A program made the position numbers and the translations under genes. This document shows positions 1-7,064 of a stretch of 64,000 nt of DNA, piece after piece; position 1 is the first letter of the stretch, and every line of letters starts with the position of its first letter. The notes below the pieces were generated by a model. The model was not told the DNA's origin. It saw nothing but the letters and a program-made list of their open reading frames with translations, and made no database searches. The DNA comes from Mesorhizobium sp. (GTDB taxonomy: Bacteria; Pseudomonadota; Alphaproteobacteria; Rhizobiales; Rhizobiaceae). The stretch lies in contig JAIPUZ010000013.1 in the NCBI GenBank assembly GCA_022833215.1, positions 1 to 64,000 of the forward strand. Reading direction: 5' to 3'.

Positions 1-1
1 C

Positions 2-100
2 AAGGACTGGCGGCGCGTCGCAACTCGTTACGACAAGCTGGCAACCAATTTCGCCGCTTCAGTCCTCATCGCTGCAATCATCACATGGTGGGCTGATTGA
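2..100 (+). mobile_element. IS5-family transposase, C-terminal end (cut by window edge)
   Basis: The frame opening at base 2 encodes 32 residues and stops at TGA 98-100. It starts KDWRRVATRYDKLATNF and ends in a hydrophobic stretch with WWAD. This is the usual C-terminal tail of IS5-group DDE transposases. The catalytic domain lies left of the window, so intactness cannot be judged. The next gene ends 10 bases further on, so the insertion sequence probably ends in the few bases in between. I did not identify a terminal inverted repeat. Confidence 0.75.
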
Positions 101-109
101 GTCTCGACC

Positions 110-427
110 TTAGAGTTTCGCTGCGCGCAAGACCTCGTTGATGCGGGACTGCCATCCCGGGCCCGTGGCCTTGAATTTTGCAATCACCTCGGGGTCGAGC
201 ACATTTTCCATGCGAAGCCCCTCATGTGATACAGGCTGGGGCCGGCGCCAGCGGCGGCGCTCATCAATGGCGTTCAGAACATCACACGCCGAGCACGCCT
301 CGCTTTCGGAGAGGCTGCACAGCACCCGATCGCCGAACACCGCCGGCGTCTCTTCCTCGCCATCCCACACGGTCCATAAATTGGTGGGGTCGAGGACAAC
401 ACTGAACCGTTTCTCGCGAATCGACAT
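110..427 (-). CDS. BrnA/DUF4415-like small protein, possible orphan antitoxin
   Basis: This encodes 105 residues. The last 25 residues (FKATGPGWQSRINEVLRAA) match the C-terminal signature of BrnA/DUF4415-type antitoxins, which bind DNA as ribbon-helix-helix dimers and neutralise a BrnT RNase. I chose the ATG at 427 because a GGAAG lies 7 bases upstream of it; an ATG seven codons earlier has no such site. The first 60 residues are not a region I recognise and contain two cysteines in an SACDVL context. No BrnT-like gene is adjacent, so it is either an orphan or a different protein with a similar tail. It lies directly beside an IS5 end. Confidence 0.55.
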   Translation of the reverse strand: MSIREKRFSVVLDPTNLWTVWDGEEETPAVFGDRVLCSLSESEACSACDVLNAIDERRRWRRPQPVSHEGLRMENVLDPEVIAKFKATGPGWQSRINEVLRAAKL

Positions 428-593
428 CTCACTGCTTCCGGCATGCACCCCCGACAGCAGGTTGTTTGCGATTCCTATCGCTGGATTGTTAATATGAACA
501 GCGAGATTGTCTTCAAATAAATTATTGTTTTTATTAAATTTTTATGGATCGGAGACAGCAAGCCGGGACGGGATTGGCAGTTCCCCGATCTAC

Positions 594-890
594 CTAGCCG
601 AGCTTCCGCACCGTTTCGTTTTCAGGACTGTCCGGCACGAACATATCTCTGGCCAGAAGTCCGCTGACGCGACAAAAGGCGGTCAGCGCCCTAAAGGCAT
701 CTTCGGTGGGAACGATATCGACGCTCGCGCCAAAACAGGCATCCAGAGCCGCCTGAAAAAGCGGTCCCTCCCGCCCAACCGGCCAGTTCTGAAGAAAGTC
801 CAGCGCCTGTTCGACACCGTATATTTCCTCAACCGGGGAATCGTGCGCTGTCCGGATACGTACCGGCACCGCGAATTGAAGCCTGTCCAT
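594..890 (-). CDS. DUF982 domain-containing protein
   Basis: This encodes 98 residues starting MDRLQFAVPVRIR. The pattern of FAVPV near the N-terminus, then YGVEQALDFLQNWPVGREG, then an A-x-x-A-C segment is that of DUF982, a small family of unknown function common in Rhizobiales. The ATG at 890 has AGGGA about 7 bases upstream; the frame stays open further upstream, but those residues do not fit the family. It is transcribed away from map. No function can be assigned, but it supports a Hyphomicrobiales host. Confidence 0.7.
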   Translation of the reverse strand: MDRLQFAVPVRIRTAHDSPVEEIYGVEQALDFLQNWPVGREGPLFQAALDACFGASVDIVPTEDAFRALTAFCRVSGLLARDMFVPDSPENETVRKLG

Positions 891-1088
891 CTCAGGTCCC
901 TCAGCAACACAGGCCCGCTGCCGCCAAACACACGCAATCGCATTGCCGGTGCCGCAGCCTTGCCTGCACCTTAAATGCGGCATGGCCGCCAAGGTTCCGC
1001 AGGTGCACCAATTCGGCTGCATGGGTTGAAGCGGCGCGCAATCGGTGCCACATGATATCTTATCGAATTCACGCCAGTCGTCCGAGCC

Positions 1089-1916
1089 ATGACAACCTAT
1101 CTTGACGCCGAGACCGCACCCTTACGCAACACCGGCCAGATCCGCCTGTACAATGAGGAAGCTTTTGCGGGCATGCGCAAAGCCTGCAATCTGACCGCGC
1201 GTTGCCTCGACGAACTCGTCGACATCGTGCGTCCCGGGGTGACGACCAACACCATCGACCGCTTCGTATTCGAATTTGGCATGGACAACGGCGCCCTGCC
1301 CGCGACCCTCAACTATCGCGGCTACACCAAGTCCACATGCACCTCGATCAACCATGTCGTCTGCCACGGCATTCCGGACGACAAGCCGCTGCGCGACGGC
1401 GATATCGTCAACATCGACGTCACCTATATCGTCGACGGCTGGCATGGCGACGCAAGCCGCATGTATCCCGTCGGCACCATCAAGCGCGCCGCCGAGCGCC
1501 TTCTGGAAGTGACCTACGAATGCCTGCTGCGCGGTATCGCCGCCGTGAAGCCGGGCTCGCGAATCGGCGCGATCGGCGCTGCCATCCAGAGCCATGCCGA
1601 GGGCGAGCGCTGCTCCGTGGTGCGTGACTTCTGCGGCCATGGCGTCGGCCGCCTGTTCCACGATGCGCCCAATATCCTGCACTATGGCAATGTTACGGAT
1701 GGCGTGGAGATGCGCCCCGGCATGATCTTCACCATCGAACCGATGATCAATCTCGGCCGCCCGCATGTGAAGGTCCTGTCCGATGGCTGGACCGCGGTCA
1801 CACGCGACCGCTCCCTTTCCGCGCAGTACGAACATTCGGTCGGCGTGACCGAAACCGGCTGCGAGATATTCACCCTGTCGCCCAAGGGGCTCGACCGTCC
1901 CGGTCTGCCGGCATAA
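1089..1916 (+). CDS. map: methionine aminopeptidase, type I
   Basis: MetAP removes the N-terminal methionine from nascent proteins in the cytoplasm. The 275 residues carry the full dinuclear metal site of the family: Asp110 in NIDVT, Asp121 in HGDAS, His184 in CGHGVG, Glu217 in TIEPM and Glu248 in YEHS. The substrate-binding His93 is in CHGIP. Length and domain order are those of type Ia enzymes, with no N-terminal zinc extension. It is followed on the same strand by radC, a neighbour arrangement I know from Rhizobiales chromosomes. This marks the segment as host core genome rather than island. Confidence 0.95.
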   Translation: MTTYLDAETAPLRNTGQIRLYNEEAFAGMRKACNLTARCLDELVDIVRPGVTTNTIDRFVFEFGMDNGALPATLNYRGYTKSTCTSINHVVCHGIPDDKPLRDGDIVNIDVTYIVDGWHGDASRMYPVGTIKRAAERLLEVTYECLLRGIAAVKPGSRIGAIGAAIQSHAEGERCSVVRDFCGHGVGRLFHDAPNILHYGNVTDGVEMRPGMIFTIEPMINLGRPHVKVLSDGWTAVTRDRSLSAQYEHSVGVTETGCEIFTLSPKGLDRPGLPA

Positions 1917-1974
1917 CATCCGCCAAAGGCGGCAATGCCGGTATGCTCGATGCGTGGGGGAGTTGGCGGAGCGT

Positions 1975-2592
1975 ATGAGCAAGAAGAACGGCGATTCGCA
2001 CGGGTTTCTGGCGGAACCCTCCGTCACACTGACGCGGAAGACCGCCATAGCGCCGGAGAAACCACATTATCTCGGCCATCGCGAACGCCTGCGGGAACGT
2101 TTTCAATCCTCCGGCCACAACGCCCTGCCCGATTATGAGCTGCTCGAACTTCTGCTGTTCCGTCTCATACCGCGCTCCGACACCAAACCCGTAGCCAAGG
2201 CCCTGCTTGCACGTTTCGGAACTCTTGCGGAGGTTCTGGGTGCTCCCACGAACCTGTTGCAGGAGGTGAAAGGCATAGGCCCGGCAGTTGCGCTAGACCT
2301 CAAAATCATCGCCGCCGCCGCGCAGCGCATGGTCCTCGGCGAAATCCGCGAGCGGGAGGTCCTGACATCCTGGTCGCAGGTGCTGGACTATTGCAAGGCG
2401 GCGATGGCGTTCGAGGAGCGCGAGCAGTTCCGCATCCTGTTCCTCGACAAGAAAAACGGTCTGATCGCCGACGAGGTGCAGCAGACCGGAACGGTCGACC
2501 ACACGCCGGTTTATCCGCGCGAGGTGATCAGGCGGGCACTGGAACTGTCGGCGACAGCCATCGTCCTCGTGCACAACCACCCCACTCACTGA
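1975..2592 (+). pseudogene. radC: radC, 5' part, truncated by island integration
   Basis: This encodes 205 residues of a RadC/JAMM-family protein. The N-terminal helix-hairpin-helix region is intact (YELLELLLF, then [13 protein letters not shown]). The JAMM domain stops at VLVHNHPTH followed by TGA. Normal RadC continues after HNHP with a Ser and an Asp that complete the zinc site, so this copy lacks the metal centre and about 20-30 C-terminal residues. I used the ATG at 1975, preceded by GGCGGAG at short spacing; a GTG at 1954 is in frame. The break coincides with the integrase end of the ICE, so the 3' part of radC should lie at the far end of the element. Confidence 0.85.
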
Positions 2593-2600
2593 TCTAGATC
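2570..2600. other. probable left attachment junction (attL) inside radC
   Basis: RadC homology holds through the codons for HNHP (about 2574-2583) and is lost immediately after, at ACTCACTGATC. The integrase gene begins about 190 bases to the right. The crossover should therefore lie within the codons of the JAMM motif. The exact core cannot be fixed because the opposite junction is outside the window. Confidence 0.55.
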
Positions 2601-2716
2601 ACGAACAATCCCGCTTAATCACGTTGAAACACTAAAGATTTAGGCGATTTTGAGCGTTGCGTAGTGGGGGCGGTTATGGCAAATTGGGGGCTGTAAAAGG
2701 GGTAGAAAACGGCTTC

Positions 2717-2762
2717 CCGATCCCAGCTAACGATCCCCGTTTCTCCCTGACCGATCCCAGTT
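2717..2762 (+). repeat. repeated CCGATCCCAG sites upstream of the integrase
   Basis: CCGATCCCAGCT at 2717-2728 recurs as CCGATCCCAGTT at 2751-2762, with a shorter CGATCCCC at 2731-2738 between them. Repeats next to an integrase start and an att junction often serve as arm-type integrase sites or operators. That reading is inference. Confidence 0.4.
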
Positions 2763-2782
2763 GCGGAACAGGAGGAAACGCC

Positions 2783-4024
2783 ATGCCCGCCCTGACCGAC
2801 ACCTCGATCCGACACGCTCTGAAACGGGTCGAGATGAGCCAGAAACAAGAGAACCTCGCCGATGGCGAAGGGCGCGGCACCGGTCGCCTCATTCTCGTCC
2901 TCAAGCCCATGCCCAAGCGCGTCACTGCCGACTGGATGGCCCAGCAGTGGCGAGACGGCAAGCGCACCAAGAAGAAGATCGGCTCCTATCCATCCATGTC
3001 GCTCGCGCAGGCGCGCGAGATCTTCAAGCGCGATTTTGCCGATGTGATCCAGAAGGGCCGGAGCATCAAGATCGCCACCGATACCCGCCCCGGCACTGTC
3101 GCCGATCTGTTCGAGGGCTACGTCGCCGCGCTCAAGGAAGCCGGGAAGCCATCCTGGAAGGAAACCGAAAAGGGTCTGAACAAGGTCGCCGACACGCTCG
3201 GGCGCAACCGTCTCGCCCGCGAGATCGAGGCCGAGGAAATCATCGAGCTGATCCGGCCGATCTACGAGCGCGGCGCCAAGTCGATGGCCGACCATGTGCG
3301 CTCCTATCTCCATGCCGCCTTTAGCTGGGGCATGAAGTCCGACAACGATTATCGGCAGCAATCCCCTCGCCGGTTCCGCATTCCCTTCAATCCGGCAGCG
3401 GGCATTCCGACCGAGCCGAAGGTAAAAGGCACCCGCTGGCTCGACGAGGACGAGTTCGTCCGGCTTTATCGCTGGCTCGAATGCCCTGACACGCCGGTCC
3501 ATCCCTCCTATCCGCGCGCAGTGCAGCTCATCATGCTGACCGGCCAGCGCGTCGACGAGATCGCGCGCCTGCATGTTGATCAATGGGATGCCAAGGAGCG
3601 GATCATCGACTGGTCCAAGACCAAGAACGATCAGCCCCACGCCGTTCCAGTGCCCTTGCTCGCTGCCGAACTGATTGAATCGATCAAGCCCAACGAGTAT
3701 GGCTGGTTCTTCCCCTCGGCCAAAGATCCATCGAAACCTGTCAGCCACGGTACGCTCTACAGCTTTGTCTGGCGTCAGCGGCACCGCGGCGTCATCCCCT
3801 ATGCGACGAACCGGGATCTGCGGCGCACCTTCAAGACGCTGGCTGGCAAAGCGGGCGTCCCGAAGCAAATCCGCGACCGGTTACAAAACCACGCCTTGCA
3901 GGACGTCAGTTCCAAGCACTACGACCGCTGGAACTACATGGCCGAGAAGCGGGCCGGGATGGCAAAATGGGACAAGTTCGTCCGCGCGATGCTTGCGAAG
4001 AAGCGCCTGAAGGCGGCCGCTTGA
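2783..4024 (+). CDS. tyrosine recombinase, ICE integrase
   Basis: This 413-residue site-specific recombinase is expected to insert and excise the element at radC. An N-terminal arm-binding region (KRTKKKIGSYPSMSLAQARE) resembles that of P4/CP4-type integrases. A SAM-like core-binding domain covers about 100-200. The catalytic domain has Arg256 in LTGQRVDEI, Arg347 in RDLRRTF, His370 in LQNH and the nucleophile Tyr380 in KHYDRW. The usual His of the HxxR box is Arg344, as in several of these integrases. The ATG at 2783 follows an AGGAGG; the frame extends upstream without another credible start. It reads away from the radC junction, as expected for an island integrase. Confidence 0.9.
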   Translation: MPALTDTSIRHALKRVEMSQKQENLADGEGRGTGRLILVLKPMPKRVTADWMAQQWRDGKRTKKKIGSYPSMSLAQAREIFKRDFADVIQKGRSIKIATDTRPGTVADLFEGYVAALKEAGKPSWKETEKGLNKVADTLGRNRLAREIEAEEIIELIRPIYERGAKSMADHVRSYLHAAFSWGMKSDNDYRQQSPRRFRIPFNPAAGIPTEPKVKGTRWLDEDEFVRLYRWLECPDTPVHPSYPRAVQLIMLTGQRVDEIARLHVDQWDAKERIIDWSKTKNDQPHAVPVPLLAAELIESIKPNEYGWFFPSAKDPSKPVSHGTLYSFVWRQRHRGVIPYATNRDLRRTFKTLAGKAGVPKQIRDRLQNHALQDVSSKHYDRWNYMAEKRAGMAKWDKFVRAMLAKKRLKAAA

Positions 4025-4083
4025 CCTTCCGACCGCCCAAGCCCCCCAGCGCGAAGGTGAAAGCTCCCTCCCACACCCGTTGG

Positions 4084-4117
4084 GAGAATCGTTCATAAGC
4101 CGTGGCCCGAGCGGGTT
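4084..4117 (-). repeat. remnant of an exonuclease 3' end (repeat of 6175-6208)
   Basis: These 34 bases match 6175-6208 at 28 positions. The downstream copy is the 3' coding end of the DEDDh exonuclease. Read in the same frame on the minus strand, this copy gives PARATAYERFS against PSRITAYERFS, and half of the changes are synonymous. It is therefore the relic of a related but not identical exonuclease gene. The two copies bracket the graspetide cassette, which suggests the cassette was inserted between integrase and exonuclease in an ancestor. Confidence 0.6.
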
Positions 4118-4236
4118 AACGGCTATTGTTCGTCAAAGATGCGGTTTTAGCAGCAATTCGCGTTGACGAAACGCTCAACTCTCGCAACAGCTTACGAATC
4201 GGTGCACAATTATTCCGCCATCAATGGGGGGCGATT

Positions 4237-4455
4237 ATGGAAGAAAAGCGATCTTATCTTCTTGAGGGGGCAAGAACTATCGAGATGGCATCCATTGCTT
4301 CGGACTATAGCGTTGCGGAACAGTTGAATATTGCGCAACAGGACGGTGAGGCGCGTCCTGTCGTCACGCTGGACTGGTTCGCAAGCACGGGTTCGAAGAC
4401 AGCTCAGGCCCCCGGAGATGACGACCCGGATCCTGAGGACGAGGGATGCTACTAG
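4237..4455 (+). CDS. putative graspetide precursor peptide
   Basis: This 72-residue protein ends 10 bases into the ATP-grasp gene, so the two are translationally coupled. The ATG at 4237 follows a run of six G. Residues 1-40 (helical, with Tyr and Glu) look like a leader. From 41 on there are hydroxyl residues (Thr44, Ser50, Thr51, Ser53, Thr55), one lysine (Lys54) and an acidic tail (Asp61-63, Asp65, Glu67, Asp68, Glu69) ending GCY. Thr/Ser/Lys donors and Asp/Glu acceptors are what graspetide ligases join as omega-esters or omega-amides. I do not recognise a published core motif; identification rests on the partner gene and the residue pattern. Confidence 0.65.
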   Translation: MEEKRSYLLEGARTIEMASIASDYSVAEQLNIAQQDGEARPVVTLDWFASTGSKTAQAPGDDDPDPEDEGCY

Positions 4456-5426
4456 TCGTCACGAACAAGTCCGACCTTGCTTGCGACTATCTGATCCTTC
4501 GCCTCAAAGAGCGTGATATCCGGTTTGTGCGGCTGAACACGGAAGATTTCGGCCGGGCGTTCCAGATCGACATCTCGTTCGACGGCGGCTCGAAATGCCG
4601 CCTTACGATCAAGGATGGGCAGACGTTCAGCATCGAGGAGATTACAGGCGTATATTTCAGACAGCCGCGCGCGCCCAACGTGCCGGATGGCACGGCCGAT
4701 ACAGACCGCCTGTTTGTCCAGCGCGAGCTTAAGGAAACGCTCCGCGGCCTGTGGCGGCTGATCGATACCAGGAAATGGCTAAATCATCCCCGCGATCTGT
4801 GGCTTGCCTCTAACAAGCTTGAGCAGCTTGCCGTTGCCGGCAGGCTTGGATTCCGCATCCCAGAAACCTGCGTGAGCATGTCGGCAACGCGCGTGCGAGC
4901 GTTCTATGACGAACATGACGGCCGCATCATCTGCAAAGCTGTGAAGAACGGCTTCAGCCATGACAACGATACGGTCACGCTGGCAATGACGCGGCGCGTT
5001 GACCGCGCGTTTATCGACAACTTCGACAGCTATGCCGCCGTGCCGATGATCTACCAGCGCGAGATTGCAAAAGCATACGATGTGCGCGTGACCTTGATCG
5101 GCGATCGGCTTTTCCCGGTCGCCATCCATTCGCAGGAGCGAGAGGATACTGAGGTTGACTGGCGCCATTGGGATGTCAGCGCCTTCGATCTCAGGCACGA
5201 GCAGATCGAGCTTCCGCAGGACGTTGCAGCGTATTGCCGCGCCATTGCCAAGCACTTCAATCTGGGCTTTGCCGCGATCGACCTCGTGCGCGGGATCGAT
5301 GGACTCTTCTACTTTCTCGAAGTTAATCCCAATGGCCAGTGGGCGTGGATCGAGCAAAAGACCGGCTATCCAATCCGCGATGCGATCATAGATCGCCTGA
5401 CTGTGCGGAGCGCGGCCTATGCGTGA
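4446..5426 (+). CDS. ATP-grasp peptide ligase, MvdC/MvdD-like (graspetide synthetase)
   Basis: This encodes 326 residues of the RimK-related ATP-grasp type that makes side-chain ester or amide links in microviridin-like peptides. Family landmarks are the start LLVVTNKSDLACDYL, VYFRQPRAP at about 69-77, WLNHPRD at 111-117, the nucleotide-binding Lys164 in IICKAVK, Glu206 in YQREIAKAYDVRV, Asp279 in AAIDL, and the metal-binding FLEVNPNGQW at 290-299. All expected catalytic positions appear present. It overlaps the precursor by 10 bases and the following membrane gene by 8. No protease or transporter is adjacent, unlike full microviridin clusters. Substrate identity is inferred. Confidence 0.85.
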   Translation: MLLVVTNKSDLACDYLILRLKERDIRFVRLNTEDFGRAFQIDISFDGGSKCRLTIKDGQTFSIEEITGVYFRQPRAPNVPDGTADTDRLFVQRELKETLRGLWRLIDTRKWLNHPRDLWLASNKLEQLAVAGRLGFRIPETCVSMSATRVRAFYDEHDGRIICKAVKNGFSHDNDTVTLAMTRRVDRAFIDNFDSYAAVPMIYQREIAKAYDVRVTLIGDRLFPVAIHSQEREDTEVDWRHWDVSAFDLRHEQIELPQDVAAYCRAIAKHFNLGFAAIDLVRGIDGLFYFLEVNPNGQWAWIEQKTGYPIRDAIIDRLTVRSAAYA

Positions 5427-6108
5427 GATTAGCGAAATCCGGGAGCAATTGTCATCGCAGGACAACGAGGTCCTTGAGCAGTCGCTGCGTTTTGCAAGCG
5501 CGCGCTGCGCGCAGGAAGCCGAGCGCGGCAAGGCCGCAGAAACGCGGGCAACTGCCATGCTGGCCATTCTCGGCATTCTGGCCGGCTTCATCGTGCCGCT
5601 TGTCGAGACGGTTGAAGCGGCGAAGGGCGACGACAAGTGGTTCCTGCTTGTACTCTTCCTGGGCTCCCTGCTGTTCCTCGTGAAGGGGCTCTACAACGCG
5701 GTGCGCGTTCTCGGGGTTTCCAAGATATACCGGCTGGAGATCGAGACGGTTTTCGATTTTCAGCCGCTCTCCCGACCGGACGCCCTGCGCGAAGAAATCG
5801 CAGGTCTGATATGGGAGTACCGGAAGGCGATTCAGCCAAATACCGAAAAGCTCTTCAGATTGCATCGATGCCAGCGAAGCGGCTTGCTTGCGATCATCTT
5901 CTTCATGCTGTTCGGTGTTCTCCTGCTTGCCGCGCGTGAAGAATGGCTCCAACTGCCGCTATGGGCAGCCGGTGCCCTTGCCATCCTTGCGGTGCTTCTC
6001 CTGGCTTTTGGCGATAAGCTTTTCGAGCGGCTCGGTATTTGGGGTAGTGCGAGAAAGATCGCCCCTGCCTCCAAGCCCCCAGATGCGAAAGAGACGGTCG
6101 TCTCCTGA
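5419..6108 (+). CDS. four-helix membrane protein of the graspetide cassette
   Basis: This encodes 229 residues. An N-terminal charged helix (1-44) precedes two close transmembrane segments at about 45-63 and 74-92. A cytoplasmic-looking stretch with Trp122 and basic residues follows, then two more segments at 155-172 and 180-197 and a polar tail. It overlaps the ligase gene by 8 bases, so it belongs to the same operon. I do not recognise the family. A role in export, self-protection or membrane damage by the peptide system is possible, and nothing here separates these. The 2TM-loop-2TM layout recalls small membrane effectors of defence systems. Confidence 0.7.
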   Translation: MREISEIREQLSSQDNEVLEQSLRFASARCAQEAERGKAAETRATAMLAILGILAGFIVPLVETVEAAKGDDKWFLLVLFLGSLLFLVKGLYNAVRVLGVSKIYRLEIETVFDFQPLSRPDALREEIAGLIWEYRKAIQPNTEKLFRLHRCQRSGLLAIIFFMLFGVLLLAAREEWLQLPLWAAGALAILAVLLLAFGDKLFERLGIWGSARKIAPASKPPDAKETVVS

Positions 6109-6161
6109 CCCGAAAAGGATGGGGTTAGCCTCCTTCAACGCGTCGAGACGACCGCTACCTG

Positions 6162-7064
6162 CTACACTCGCTCAGAGAACCGTTCATAGGCCGTGATCCG
6201 AGAAGGTTTCAGGTCAATGTCACGCTGATAGATTTCCCTCTTCAGAAATGTCAGTTCTGCCTCTCTCTGTTCATCAGCGACATCAATATACCAAGCACGG
6301 GGACGACCGTTCTCCTCTCCGTTCCAACGATACCCCCGAGACTTGAGCTGATCCTTGAACTCGAATGGCGAACCTTCGGCCCAGATTCGCCATGTCGGCA
6401 TGCGAGCACGCTTCAGCAAATGCCCCAACGCATTGACGCCAGACTTCGGAAGCGTATGCGACAGAACCTCGATCGCTGCCAAACAGTCATTCGCCGCGCG
6501 ATGCCGATCGTAGAAGAAGCCACATCCCACCGCGAGATATGCAAGCTTGGTGCCCTCGAACCCCTCCGCAGCCCAGTCGACCTCCGACATGGAGCAGGCC
6601 CAGGGCTTGAATGAAAACGACGGACAGAAGCGCTCAAGAAACTTGCGATCAAAAGCAGCGTTGTGGGCAATGACAACACCGGCGGAAAGCGCAAATTGCG
6701 TGACCTCCTCCGGATCGATCTTTTGGCCAGCCGCCATCGCGTCGGTTATACCTGTCAGCGAGGTTATCGTGGGCGGTATCGGAGCCGCCGGCTCTCGAAG
6801 TCGATCAAACGGCTCCCCGACCTCGACGATGATGCCGTCAAGCGAATACTGGAATGGCACCATAGCAAGCTCGATAATTTCGTCCTTCGCCGGGTCGAGA
6901 CCAGTCGTTTCGACGTCCACGAACAGCCCGAGGCGGGTATCCCGTTCGGATATCCCCGTTACAGGCGCCCGCGGCTGCAGGCGACGGAGAACCCGGTAGT
7001 CCTGGCTTGCCTCCAGGAGAGCTGCCGCTGCTTCCAGCGCTGCTGCATCCGGCTGGCCCATCAT
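6162..7064 (-). CDS. DEDDh 3'-5' exonuclease (DnaQ-like)
   Basis: This encodes 300 residues. The exonuclease domain shows Asp50 and Glu52 in FVDVETTGL, the ExoII Asp in HNAAFDRKF and the His/Asp pair in DRHRAANDCLA, the complete DEDDh set for two-metal hydrolysis of DNA or RNA from the 3' end. The C-terminal 80 residues (RIWAEGSPFEFKDQLKSRGY onward) form a small module seen in some exonucleases of this type. Its start overlaps the HerA stop as TGATG, so it is the last gene of the SIR2-HerA operon. It faces the graspetide cassette tail to tail across 53 bases. Confidence 0.85.
   Translation of the reverse strand: MMGQPDAAALEAAAALLEASQDYRVLRRLQPRAPVTGISERDTRLGLFVDVETTGLDPAKDEIIELAMVPFQYSLDGIIVEVGEPFDRLREPAAPIPPTITSLTGITDAMAAGQKIDPEEVTQFALSAGVVIAHNAAFDRKFLERFCPSFSFKPWACSMSEVDWAAEGFEGTKLAYLAVGCGFFYDRHRAANDCLAAIEVLSHTLPKSGVNALGHLLKRARMPTWRIWAEGSPFEFKDQLKSRGYRWNGEENGRPRAWYIDVADEQREAELTFLKREIYQRDIDLKPSRITAYERFSERV

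Noticed and set aside
1122..2048. Minus-strand open frame of 308 codons across map
   Set aside because: It lies wholly over map and the radC start and has no recognisable domain; it is a shadow of the real coding strand.
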